From: DYFX01 sp964400625
GTDB lineage: Bacteria; Patescibacteriota; Patescibacteriia; SG8-24; DYFX01
Direction: 5' to 3'
Length of the DNA: 64,000 nucleotides
NCBI GenBank assembly: GCA_964400625.1
Contig: CAYNUS010000006.1
Coordinates: 9,987-73,986 of the forward strand
The position numbers and the translations under genes were made by a program. The notes beneath the pieces were generated by a model that was given only the letters and a program-made list of their open reading frames with translations, ran no database searches and was not told the origin of the DNA. Positions 40,124 to 48,253 of the stretch are shown one piece after another; position 1 is the stretch's first letter, and each line of letters starts with the position of its first letter.

Positions 40124-40140
40124 GGCGGCCGTTTTCTTTT
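40113..40140 (+). terminator. terminator of the Cys-rich peptide gene
   Basis: ACGGCCGC (40113-40120), loop TAAG, GCGGCCGT (40125-40132), then TTTCTTTT. The loop contains the TAA stop. Confidence 0.88.
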
Positions 40141-40144
40141 CCCT

Positions 40145-40172
40145 CGCCACGTCGCTCGCGAGCGACGTGGCG
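40145..40172. repeat. perfect 28-base palindrome, copy 2
   Basis: CGCCACGTCGCTCG and its exact complement with no loop. It is the same element as at 29823-29849. It lies just upstream of the surface-protein promoter. Confidence 0.8.
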
Positions 40173-40191
40173 TGCCGCCTGCCCAATTCCG

Positions 40192-40200
40192 TGGTAAAAT
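40192..40200 (+). promoter_or_regulatory. extended -10 promoter of the surface protein-kinase operon
   Basis: TGG-TAAAAT, with the -35 region (near GTGCCG) falling at the right edge of the palindrome. The start ATG is at 40223. Confidence 0.6.
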
Positions 40201-40222
40201 CAGCGGGCAATCGCCCCTGTGT

Positions 40223-42994
40223 ATGAGCGAGTTACGGCTGTGGGTCCATGAACGTCTCGCGCGCCTCGACGGCACGCGCGAACGCAGGTTCGTCGCGCTG
40301 GCGGCGGCGCTGATTTTCGCGTCCTTGTCGCTCGGACCGCAGGCGCTCCGTGCGGTCGAAAACACCGTCAATCCTCCCGACATCCGCATCGATCCGCTCG
40401 GACCGGATCCCGTACCGAACCCCGTACGCTTCCGGGCGACGACGCTGAACGTCATGGTCGGCGAGCTCATGTTCGTGATCCAGATGCCGGACGGCGGCAC
40501 CATGACCCTCCCCGGCCGCACGACCGCGGCCGATCCTTCGCGCTGGGAGTCCGAGCCGTTCCAGGGCGCGCCCGGACAGGCGCATACCGTGAAGGCGCGC
40601 GGATTCTCGCCGGCCGCCGGCACGCAGGTCGAATCCTCGCAACCCGTCACCTTCGTCATCCTCGATCCGAACGCGACGACCGGGACGAGCGCCGGAACCG
40701 GAACGACGGCGGATCCCAACGCCGCCGGCACGTCGGGCGGGACGCCCGCGACGACCCAGAAGACCGTCGAACTCCTCCAGGTCAACGCCTGGCCCGGCGT
40801 GGAGCCCAAGCTCGAGGCGCGCGGCCGCGTCGCCGGTTTCGCCCCCGCTTCCGTCGGTTTCCGCGTGCGCGGGCTGACCGGCCTCGCCTTCCTCGGCAAC
40901 TACCCCGCGACGCTCGCGGCCGACGGGACATGGCACGCGCTCTTCCCCGTCCCGGGCGGCGAGCTCTACCGCGTCGTCATGATCGCCGACGACGCCGGCG
41001 CCCTGCGCGAATCGCTTCCGAACGACGTCACCGTCCCTCCGCCCGAAACGGTCGCGCCTCCGCCCGCCGCGGCGACGCCTCCCCCGCCGGCGCCGTCCGT
41101 CGCCATGCTGGCGCCGAACGCCGGCGCCGAACTGCTGAGCCCGGTCGCGCTCGCCGCGCGCGTGATGAACGCCACGGCCACCGCGATGATCTTCGAAGTC
41201 CTCGATCCGGCCGGCGTCACGCGCACGGTGCAGGGAGGACCCGTCGGCGACGGCGGATGGACCGCGATGTTCAACGGCGAGCCGGGCCAGTACCAGGTCG
41301 GTGTCCGCGCCTCCCTGATCGGCGGCGCCGTCGTCCCGCCCGGAGATTTCCGTTCGTTCCGCATCATCGCGCCGCCCGCGGCCGCCACCAACACCACGGC
41401 CGCGCCCGCGCCCGTCCCCGCCACCACGACGCCGGCCGTCCAGCCGACGATCGAGCTCTTCTCGCCTTCGGCCGCGGCCGAACCGTTCCCCGGTCCCGTC
41501 ACGATCTCCGCGCGCGTCCGCGACGGCCTGCCCGAACGCGTCGTCGCCGTCGTGACCGGTCCCGGCGGCGAGACGATCGTCGTCGCGTCCAAGACGCCGT
41601 CCGGCGATTTCTGGACGTCCATCTTCGACGGCCCCGACGGCGACTACCGCTTCCGCGTGCGTGCGCGCGTCGCGGGCGCCGATGTCTTCTCCGCTGAGCG
41701 CGGCTTCCGCGTGCGGCGTCCTGCCGCCGCGCTTCCGCCGCCTCCGACGACGACCGTCGCCACGGAACCTGTCCCGCTCCCGCCGCCGCCACCTCCTCCG
41801 ACCGGGACCACGACGACCGCGACGCAGCCTCCGCCGCTCCCCCCGCCGCCCGCGCCGACCCTCACGACGAGCGCCACCGCGCCGCGGCCCGCTGACGCCC
41901 CTATCGCGCAGTTCGACCCGTCGATCCCCGCCGCGCTCGCCGACGAGTGCCGCGCCGCCGGCATCGGCCCTCTGCGCTGCGCGGAGTGGCTGAAGGCCCG
42001 CTACCAGAGCCGCGAGTGCCTCGAGGCCGGCGCCGTCACGCGCGAGGCCTGCGAAGCGCTGCTCGCCCGCCTGAACATCGCCCCGGACGAGACGCGGCTC
42101 TTCGGCCTGGCCGCGCGCCAGGACATCGTGCAGGCGCGCGAGGACGCCGCGAAGATCGCCGCCGCGCCCACCCGACGCGAGGACCTGCCGCCCTCGATCG
42201 CCGCCCTCCTTCCCGCCCACCGCGATCCGCGCGCGTTCGTGCGCCTCCTGGAAGTCGCGAACGCCGGCGACGACTCCTCGCCCGCGCTTCTCGTCCTCGA
42301 CGAGGACGGCGACGGCCTTCCGGATGACGTCGAGCGCCGCCTCGGCACGGATCCGCGCGCGCCCGATACCGACGGCGACGGCTTCACCGACGGCGAAGAG
42401 GTGAAGAACGGCTACAACCCGCTCGGACCCGGCGCCCTCGACGCCCCTCCGCGCGGCGTCGAGAAGGCCCTGATCGAAGGCCGCCCGCTCGAAGAGCCTC
42501 GCGGCGCCGAGACGCTGGTCGATCCCTCCTTCACGATCGCGGCCGACGCCCCCGCGCCCGCCGAGGAAGCGTCCGAGGAATCCGTCATCCGCCTTTCCGG
42601 CACGGCCGCCCCGAACTCCGTCGTCACCATCTTCGTCTACAGCTACCTGCCCGTCGTCGTGACCACCACGACCGACGAGAACGGCAACTGGACCTACGAC
42701 TTCGGCAGCAAGCTGGCCGAAGGCCGCCACGAGGCCTACGTCTCCGTGAACGACGATACCGGCAAGCTCGTGGCCGCGTCCTCCCCGCTCGCCTTCTTCG
42801 TCCGCGAGGCGCAGGCCGTCACGGAGGAGGACTTCCTCCGCCCCGACGTCAACGTCGAGGAGGCGCCCGCCGAAATGTCCCGCTGGTTCATCTACGGCGG
42901 CATCGCGCTCGTCGTCTTCGCGCTCGTCCTCGTCGGCGCCATCATCCGCCAGGTGCGCAAGTCGCCCATGGGCGACGCCGGCGAAAGCCTATGA
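40223..42994 (+). CDS. large membrane-anchored surface protein with Ig-like and calcium-binding repeats
   Basis: A 923-residue exported protein. A signal or anchor helix (about 24-42) is followed by several Ig/FnIII-like beta modules (roughly 55-500) joined by Ala/Pro/Thr linkers, a Pro-rich stretch (about 505-560), a helical part, two DxDxDG calcium loops of thrombospondin type 3 kind (about 692-732: DEDGDGLPDD, DTDGDGFTDGEE), another beta-sandwich, and a C-terminal membrane helix (about 889-912). A GTG upstream lies in the palindrome and is rejected as the start. Its stop overlaps the histidine kinase start (ATGA). Confidence 0.75.
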   Translation: MSELRLWVHERLARLDGTRERRFVALAAALIFASLSLGPQALRAVENTVNPPDIRIDPLGPDPVPNPVRFRATTLNVMVGELMFVIQMPDGGTMTLPGRTTAADPSRWESEPFQGAPGQAHTVKARGFSPAAGTQVESSQPVTFVILDPNATTGTSAGTGTTADPNAAGTSGGTPATTQKTVELLQVNAWPGVEPKLEARGRVAGFAPASVGFRVRGLTGLAFLGNYPATLAADGTWHALFPVPGGELYRVVMIADDAGALRESLPNDVTVPPPETVAPPPAAATPPPPAPSVAMLAPNAGAELLSPVALAARVMNATATAMIFEVLDPAGVTRTVQGGPVGDGGWTAMFNGEPGQYQVGVRASLIGGAVVPPGDFRSFRIIAPPAAATNTTAAPAPVPATTTPAVQPTIELFSPSAAAEPFPGPVTISARVRDGLPERVVAVVTGPGGETIVVASKTPSGDFWTSIFDGPDGDYRFRVRARVAGADVFSAERGFRVRRPAAALPPPPTTTVATEPVPLPPPPPPPTGTTTTATQPPPLPPPPAPTLTTSATAPRPADAPIAQFDPSIPAALADECRAAGIGPLRCAEWLKARYQSRECLEAGAVTREACEALLARLNIAPDETRLFGLAARQDIVQAREDAAKIAAAPTRREDLPPSIAALLPAHRDPRAFVRLLEVANAGDDSSPALLVLDEDGDGLPDDVERRLGTDPRAPDTDGDGFTDGEEVKNGYNPLGPGALDAPPRGVEKALIEGRPLEEPRGAETLVDPSFTIAADAPAPAEEASEESVIRLSGTAAPNSVVTIFVYSYLPVVVTTTTDENGNWTYDFGSKLAEGRHEAYVSVNDDTGKLVAASSPLAFFVREAQAVTEEDFLRPDVNVEEAPAEMSRWFIYGGIALVVFALVLVGAIIRQVRKSPMGDAGESL

Positions 42995-44364
42995 TCGCCC
43001 TCAAGAAGTACTGGCAGATCGTCTACGCCGGCATCCTGATCGTGCTGGTGCCGGTGCTGATCGTCGTCAACACGCTCTACGCCGTCCGCGGCTTCAAGGA
43101 AGACACCGACGTCGCCCTCCAGCGCCAGGCGCTGATCGTGGGACGCCTCTTCAACGTCGCCGCCAAGGACGCGCTCGACGACCCCGCCTCGCTCCAGGCC
43201 ATCGTCCGGGACGTCGCCGCGCAGGTCGGCGAGGTGCGCGCGCTCGAGGTGCTGGCGCCGGACGGCGAGGCGCTCCCGAGCGAACGCTTCCGCATCATGG
43301 CCAGCCTCGACGAAGGCTCGATCGGCAAGTCCTCGAGCCAGGTCCAGAACGTGCTGGCCTGGACGCAGGACGAGGCCTTCGCGTTCCTCACGCGCGCCGA
43401 CAACGCCTCCTCCAACGACGAGGACCTCCCGCGCGCCAGCGGCAAACGCTACTGGGGCGTCATCATGCCGATCGTGGACGGCGCCGGCGAGAAGAAGGCG
43501 CTCGTCTTCATGAAGCTCTCGCTCGAGACGCTCGACGCGCGCGTGGCCGCCACGCTCTTCCGCTCCTACATCCTGCTCGCGCTGACCGTGCTGGTCACGG
43601 TGCTCATCCTCGCCTCCAACACGCGCCTCTTCCAGTACGCGCTGCTCTTCCGCAAGCTGAAGGAGGTCGACAAGATGAAGGACGAGTTCATCTCGATGGC
43701 CTCGCACGAGCTCATGACGCCGATCTCGGCCATCAAGGGCTTCCTGTCGCTCTTCCTCGACAACGCCTTCGGTCCGTTCCAAGGCGTGGCGCGCGAGAAG
43801 ATGACGACGCTCTTCACGCTCTCGGAACGCCTCGGCGACCTCGTCGAGGACCTCCTGAACGTCTCGCGCATCGAGCAGGGGCGGCTCTCGATCGATCTCG
43901 TCCCGGCGCAGCCCGAGGAGCTGATCCGCGGCGTCATGGAGGAGCTCGAGACCAACGCCAAGAACAAGGGGCTCGCCTTCGCGTTCGAAGCGCCGCCCGA
44001 ACCGCTGCCGAAGATCGCCGTCGACCCCGCGCGCATGAAGCAGGTGCTCGTGAACATCGTCGGCAACGCCATCAAGTACACCCCGAAGGGCTCCGTGACG
44101 GTCTCGGCGTATCTCGACGACGGCAAGGTGAAGATCAAGTGCACCGACACCGGGCTCGGCATGTCGCCGCAGGCCCGCGAGCGGCTCTTCCAGAAGTTCT
44201 ACCGCATCGCCACCGACGCCACGCGTTCCATCCCCGGCACGGGCCTCGGGCTCTGGATCACCAAACAGCTCGTCGAACTGCAGAAGGGCCAGATCTACGT
44301 CGACTCCATCGAGGGCGTCGGCACCCAGATGTCGGTCGTCTTCCCCGCCGCCGAGGCGAAGTGA
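42991..44364 (+). CDS. membrane sensor histidine kinase
   Basis: A 457-residue kinase. Membrane helices (about 8-28 and 190-212) flank an extracytoplasmic sensor of about 160 residues. The phosphoacceptor is His239 in SHELMTPI; the N box (VNIVGNAIKYT), G1 (DTGLGM), F box and G2 (GTGLGLWI) form a complete HATPase domain. No response regulator is adjacent, so it is an orphan in this window. Translational coupling to the surface protein suggests that protein is its ligand-binding partner, an inference. Confidence 0.9.
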   Translation: MIALKKYWQIVYAGILIVLVPVLIVVNTLYAVRGFKEDTDVALQRQALIVGRLFNVAAKDALDDPASLQAIVRDVAAQVGEVRALEVLAPDGEALPSERFRIMASLDEGSIGKSSSQVQNVLAWTQDEAFAFLTRADNASSNDEDLPRASGKRYWGVIMPIVDGAGEKKALVFMKLSLETLDARVAATLFRSYILLALTVLVTVLILASNTRLFQYALLFRKLKEVDKMKDEFISMASHELMTPISAIKGFLSLFLDNAFGPFQGVAREKMTTLFTLSERLGDLVEDLLNVSRIEQGRLSIDLVPAQPEELIRGVMEELETNAKNKGLAFAFEAPPEPLPKIAVDPARMKQVLVNIVGNAIKYTPKGSVTVSAYLDDGKVKIKCTDTGLGMSPQARERLFQKFYRIATDATRSIPGTGLGLWITKQLVELQKGQIYVDSIEGVGTQMSVVFPAAEAK

Positions 44365-44381
44365 GGCGGTCCCCGGACGCG

Positions 44382-44417
44382 GCGCCCCTTGACGGGGCGC
44401 TTTTTTCGAGGTACGCT
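44382..44417 (+). promoter_or_regulatory. terminator of the kinase overlapping the promoter of the next gene
   Basis: GCGCCCC/GGGGCGC hairpin then TTTTTT (44382-44406) ends the kinase operon. The promoter TTGACG (44389-44394), N17, TACGCT (44412-44417) uses the hairpin loop and right arm as its -35 and spacer. Confidence 0.75.
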
Positions 44418-44456
44418 CCGGCCGGTTCATTTTTCACGGAAAAGGAGATCGCCCTG

Positions 44457-45644
44457 ATGAAGAGAAGCGTACGCAGCGCCGAAGCCCCCGACGTCATCGT
44501 CCCCATGCTCCTGCAGCGGAAAGCGAAGACGCGCGGGAAGCCCGTCATCGTCGCCGTCGCCGGCGGATCCGGCGACGGGAAGGGATACCTGATCGAACGC
44601 CTGGCCGAGCGGCTGGGCGCGGCGCCCGGCGGCGCGGCCGTCCTCGCGCTCGACAACTACTACGTCGGCGTCGAGCGGATGCGGAAGGCGGACGTGCCGC
44701 ACTTCGACCACCCCGACGCGCTCGACCTGGCGCTCGCCGCCGAGCACCTTTCGAAGGCGCGCGTCGGCAAGACCCTGAAGATCCCGAGCTACGACTTCGC
44801 CTCCGGCGAACGCGCCGGCGAGGAGGACTTCACCGGCAAGGCCTTCATCCTGGTCGACGGGCTCTTCGCCCTGCACCACCCCGGGATCCTGGAGCTCGCC
44901 GACCTCAAGGTCTTCGTCCGCTCCGACCACGACAGCTCGATGCTCCGCCGCCTCTTCCGCGACGCCGGTCCCGGCGGGCGGACGCGGCAGAGCTCGCGCG
45001 AGGTGCTCGAGCAGTACTTCACGACGGTCTACCCGGCCAAGAAGGCGTTCATCGACCCGACCGCCGAGCGCGCCGACATCATCGTCGAGTCGTGCTACGA
45101 CCCGGCCGTCGAGGCGCACCGCGCCGGCCCGCTCCAGTTCCAGCTCAAGGCGCGCGGCTACCGCCCGGACGACCACGTCGCCGCGCTCTGCCGCGCGACG
45201 CGCCTGGGCGCCTCCGTCCGCCAGACCGACCGCTTCATGCAGCCCGCCTCCCGCGAGTTCCGCGGCGAGATGCTGCGCCTGCGGATCGAGGGCGACGAGG
45301 TGCTGATGACGTACAAGGGCCCGTTCCTGTCCCCGCGGACCGGCGCGCGGCACGCCACGTCGCCCATCTCGCTCCCGCTCGAGGCCATGAAGTGGTTCAC
45401 CGACGCCTACGAGCGCGTGGCCACCTTCAAGAAGCGCCGCACGCTCTTCCAGGCCGGCGGCGCCATCATCGCCCGCGACGAGTTCGACGCGATCGGCAGC
45501 TGGTTCGAGGTCCGCGCCGCGGACGAGTCCTGCCTGCCGCAGATGCACGCCATCCTCGGCCAGCTCTGCCCCAACGAGCCCGCGGTGGCCAAGAGCTACC
45601 TCGAGCTCTGGAAGGAGCGCGCCTCCGCCTCCGCCTCGGCCTGA
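44457..45644 (+). CDS. uridine-kinase-like P-loop domain fused to a CYTH domain
   Basis: A 395-residue two-domain protein. Residues 1-210 are uridine kinase/phosphoribulokinase-like, with P-loop GGSGDGKG (no Ser/Thr after the Lys) and ALDNYYVG and LVDGLFALH motifs. Residues 245-385 are CYTH-like: QTDRFMQ, EMLRLRIEGDEVLMTYKGP, FKKRRTLF, and IGSWFEVRA, the tunnel Arg/Lys/Glu pattern of triphosphatases. Plant TTM1/TTM2 have the same pairing. The substrate is unknown. The ATG at 44457 has AAGGAG upstream; it is a single-gene unit. Confidence 0.8.
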   Translation: MKRSVRSAEAPDVIVPMLLQRKAKTRGKPVIVAVAGGSGDGKGYLIERLAERLGAAPGGAAVLALDNYYVGVERMRKADVPHFDHPDALDLALAAEHLSKARVGKTLKIPSYDFASGERAGEEDFTGKAFILVDGLFALHHPGILELADLKVFVRSDHDSSMLRRLFRDAGPGGRTRQSSREVLEQYFTTVYPAKKAFIDPTAERADIIVESCYDPAVEAHRAGPLQFQLKARGYRPDDHVAALCRATRLGASVRQTDRFMQPASREFRGEMLRLRIEGDEVLMTYKGPFLSPRTGARHATSPISLPLEAMKWFTDAYERVATFKKRRTLFQAGGAIIARDEFDAIGSWFEVRAADESCLPQMHAILGQLCPNEPAVAKSYLELWKERASASASA

Positions 45645-45659
45645 ACGGCCGAAACGAAA

Positions 45660-45689
45660 GCCCTCCCGATTCCGGGAGGGCCTTTTTTT
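45660..45689 (+). terminator. terminator of the uridine-kinase/CYTH gene
   Basis: GCCCTCCC (45660-45667), 6-base loop, GGGAGGGC (45674-45681), then CTTTTTTT. Confidence 0.9.
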
Positions 45690-45716
45690 CGTTCGGAGGC
45701 GTTCCTTCGGCTTCGC

Positions 45717-47129
45717 TCAGGATGACGGGGAGGCGACGAGCCAGTCCTTGAGATGCGCCGTGGCGCGGACGTCGTCCTCGTTGTAGTCCATGATCTTCCG
45801 GAACAGCGCGCGGTCCTTCTTCTCGCACCATTCCTGGAACCAGAGCACCGAGTTGGCGCCCGAGGCGTCCGCCGCGCGCCAGCGGAAGCCGAGGTGCTTG
45901 GCGACGTCCTTCAGCGAGTAGAAGTAGAGCGGGAAGATGACGCAGCGCTGGACCACGCGGTTCAGGTCGATCATGTTCGCGGGATCGAGCGCGGAAGCGG
46001 CTTTCGTGGAGATGCCGTACTTCGCGGAAAGGCGGCGGACGGCGTCGATCTCGTACCAGCCGTAGTGATAGATCGGCGCGCCGGCGTAGCCCTCGATGAA
46101 ATCGCAGAATTCCGTCCAGGCCCGGCCCTCGTCGGCCGGATCCTCGGCCGCGAACGCCCGATACGTCTCCTTCCCGGCTTCGCGGACGAGCAATCCATGG
46201 AGATATTCGACGCCGATCATCGGATCGCCCTCGATGTCGAAGTGCAGTTCGACGCCCGTCTCCGGAAGGCGCGGCTCGTCGATGCGCAGCGTCGCCTTGC
46301 CGCGCAGCGCCTGCGCCTGGAGCCGCAGCCGTTCGAGGCGGTGGTCCGAGACGCCGCGCACGTCCGCCTGGAGCGCCGCGAGATCCGCGCCCGCGAGCTT
46401 CGCGAGCGTGCCGTAGCCGGCCTCGCGCAGCCGCTTGGCCTCGCTGCCGTAGATCTTGTAGATGAGCGCGATGTCGTCCTGTTCCTCGGCTTCCCTCTTG
46501 CAGAGGGCGAACCACGGCGAATCCTTGCAGCTCGACATGAAGCTGAGCGGCGGCTTCTCGCCGGCGCGGATGGCGAGCAGGCGGTCGAGCGTCTCGAAGA
46601 AGCCCGGCTCGGCATCCTCGAACGCGAAGGTCTTTTCCTGGCATTCGACGTTGATGACGATGCCCTTCTCCTGCTTCACGCCCTGGATCTTCTTGAGCAG
46701 CTGCGCGTAGAACACGACCTGGTAGGACTGCGCCTCGGTGATCTCGCGGCTCGATTTGATGTCGATCGCCTCGTACGACCACGCGCCGAATTTCGACGGG
46801 GTCTCGACGCGGCGCAGGAGGTCCGGCTGGCCGACCCAGTCGCCGTCCTTGAGCGTGCCGTGGTAGATCAGCGCCTCGCCGCGGCGCAGATGTTCGAGCG
46901 TGGCGGCGAACAGCTCGTCGGCGTCGCCCACAGCCGGGAGTTCCGCGAAAGGGCCGAGCCCCTCGACGCAGCGCTTCTCGTGCAAGGCGCCGTCCATGCG
47001 CAGCTTCTCGAGCATCGGCGGCACGTCGCCCTTGTCCTTGGGGTCGCCGAAGATCTCCCAGTACGGCCAATGCGGGCACTTGAGGTACCGGTAGAAGTCG
47101 GTGGCGGTGAGATGCGGGAGCTTCTTCAT
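45717..47129 (-). CDS. TM0106-type RecB-like nuclease
   Basis: A 470-residue protein. The N-terminal half is a Cas4/RecB-like PD-(D/E)xK nuclease: YLKCPHWPYW near residue 15, GQPDLL, and SYEAIDIKSS (the ExK-type core). The C-terminal half is a predicted RNase H-like 3'-5' exonuclease domain: FDIEGDP, then YNEDDVRAT as the last acidic motif. This double-nuclease family is widespread but uncharacterised. The ATG lies 6 bases after TAGACT (47136-47141), so it is probably leaderless. It is a single gene. Confidence 0.82.
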   Translation of the reverse strand: MKKLPHLTATDFYRYLKCPHWPYWEIFGDPKDKGDVPPMLEKLRMDGALHEKRCVEGLGPFAELPAVGDADELFAATLEHLRRGEALIYHGTLKDGDWVGQPDLLRRVETPSKFGAWSYEAIDIKSSREITEAQSYQVVFYAQLLKKIQGVKQEKGIVINVECQEKTFAFEDAEPGFFETLDRLLAIRAGEKPPLSFMSSCKDSPWFALCKREAEEQDDIALIYKIYGSEAKRLREAGYGTLAKLAGADLAALQADVRGVSDHRLERLRLQAQALRGKATLRIDEPRLPETGVELHFDIEGDPMIGVEYLHGLLVREAGKETYRAFAAEDPADEGRAWTEFCDFIEGYAGAPIYHYGWYEIDAVRRLSAKYGISTKAASALDPANMIDLNRVVQRCVIFPLYFYSLKDVAKHLGFRWRAADASGANSVLWFQEWCEKKDRALFRKIMDYNEDDVRATAHLKDWLVASPSS

Positions 47130-47135
47130 GCGGCC

Positions 47136-47141
47136 AGTCTA
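47136..47141 (-). promoter_or_regulatory. -10 box of the TM0106-type nuclease gene
   Basis: TAGACT on the minus strand with 6 bases to the ATG at 47129. No clear -35 is seen. Confidence 0.45.
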
Positions 47142-47154
47142 GCCCGGCTCCGCC

Positions 47155-47185
47155 GAAAAGAAAACCGCCGAGCGGACTCAGCGGT
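47155..47185 (-). terminator. terminator of the lon-ftsW-murG region
   Basis: ACCGCTGAG-TCCG-CTCGGCGGT (one G-U pair) followed by TTTCTTTT on the minus strand. The stop codon of the upstream gene is in the stem. Confidence 0.8.
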
Positions 47186-47585
47186 TTTCCAGGATGACGA
47201 TGGCGATGGCCGACAGCTTCCCTCCCCCGAGATCGACGCCGGCGACGGTGATGACCGATCCCGTCCGGAGCTCGGAGGCCGGCACGGCCGAGCCTCCGAC
47301 GGTCGAGATCTCCGTATCCGATTCGACGATCACTTCGCCGTACGGCTGCTTGGACTCGACCGTGAGCACGGTGCCGTCGAAGGAGGCGACGGTGCCGAAG
47401 AGCGTCGGCGGCTGGCGGTAGGATTCCGCCGCGGAGGCGTCCTTGGGCGGGCGGGCGCTGACGATGCCGTTGCGGACGCTCGAGAGCATGGCCATGTAGG
47501 CCAGGACGGCGATCAGGGCTCCGGCGGCGACGCCGACCAGGACCCAGAGCGCGACCGCGTGCGTGACGGGCTTCCTCCAGAACAT
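47178..47585 (-). CDS. single-pass membrane protein with small beta domain
   Basis: A 135-residue protein with one membrane helix (about 10-32), a short linker, and a C-terminal domain of about 70 residues (TLFGTVASFDGTVLTVES, GSVITVAGVDL) that resembles the OB-like DUF5666 beta-barrel found in CPR proteins. Function unknown. It begins one base after the cyclophilin stop (TAG-C-ATG). Confidence 0.6.
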   Translation of the reverse strand: MFWRKPVTHAVALWVLVGVAAGALIAVLAYMAMLSSVRNGIVSARPPKDASAAESYRQPPTLFGTVASFDGTVLTVESKQPYGEVIVESDTEISTVGGSAVPASELRTGSVITVAGVDLGGGKLSAIAIVILENR

Positions 47586-47586
47586 G

Positions 47587-48246
47587 CTACTTCGACTTCG
47601 CTTCGACGATGACGGAGGTCATCTTGTCTCCGGCGCGGATGGCGTCGACGACGTCGAGGCCCTTCGTGACGCGGCCGAAGATGGTATAGAGCGGCGGGAG
47701 CGGCGTATCGGCGAGCATGATGAAGAACTGGCTGCCGTTGGTGTTCGGGCCGGCGTTGGCCATGGCGACGATGCCCTTCTCGTAGGCGCGCGCGACCGGC
47801 TCGTCCTCGAACCGGTAGCCGGGACCGCCCGTGCCGTTGCCGGCCGGGTCGCCGCCCTGGATCACGAAGCCGGGCTCGTAACGGTGGAAGGTCAGGCCGT
47901 CGTAGTATCCGCCCTTGGTGAGATAGATGAAGTTCGAGACGGTCTTGGGCGCCTCGTCCTCGAACAGCTCGAAGACGATCTCGCCCTTGTCGGTCTGCAT
48001 GCGGATCTGGCGGTCCTTGATCTGGTTCTCCGGGAGCGTGCCCGGGAACGTCCATTGCTTGTCCATGGCGGTGTTCTTAGGTGTCGAAGGCGGCGGGGTC
48101 TGCGTGGTCGGGACGGTCAGCTTGCCGGCGTCCGAAGCGGCCGAAGTCCCGGCGCGGTCGTCGTAGGCATCAGGCCGGGAAGCTTGGGGGGCGCAGCCGG
48201 CTCCGGCAAGGAGCAGTGCGGCGAGAAGGAGGCGTGAACGTTTCAT
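47587..48246 (-). CDS. cyclophilin-type peptidyl-prolyl isomerase lipoprotein
   Basis: A 219-residue lipoprotein: lipobox LAGAGC (Cys18), a Thr/Pro-rich linker, then a cyclophilin domain with FHRYEPGFVIQGGDP (catalytic Arg), GSQFFIML and the C-terminal strands. It catalyses cis-trans isomerisation of prolyl bonds in exported proteins outside the membrane. The domain is short, as in bacterial PpiA/PpiB. A TGG-TATCAT promoter inside the murG stop region gives it a probably leaderless transcript of its own. Confidence 0.9.
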   Translation of the reverse strand: MKRSRLLLAALLLAGAGCAPQASRPDAYDDRAGTSAASDAGKLTVPTTQTPPPSTPKNTAMDKQWTFPGTLPENQIKDRQIRMQTDKGEIVFELFEDEAPKTVSNFIYLTKGGYYDGLTFHRYEPGFVIQGGDPAGNGTGGPGYRFEDEPVARAYEKGIVAMANAGPNTNGSQFFIMLADTPLPPLYTIFGRVTKGLDVVDAIRAGDKMTSVIVEAKSK

Positions 48247-48253
48247 ATGCGGT

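Noticed and set aside
40172..40222. Earlier GTG start for the surface protein
   Set aside because: It lies on the palindrome and upstream of the TAAAAT box, so it would not be in the transcript.
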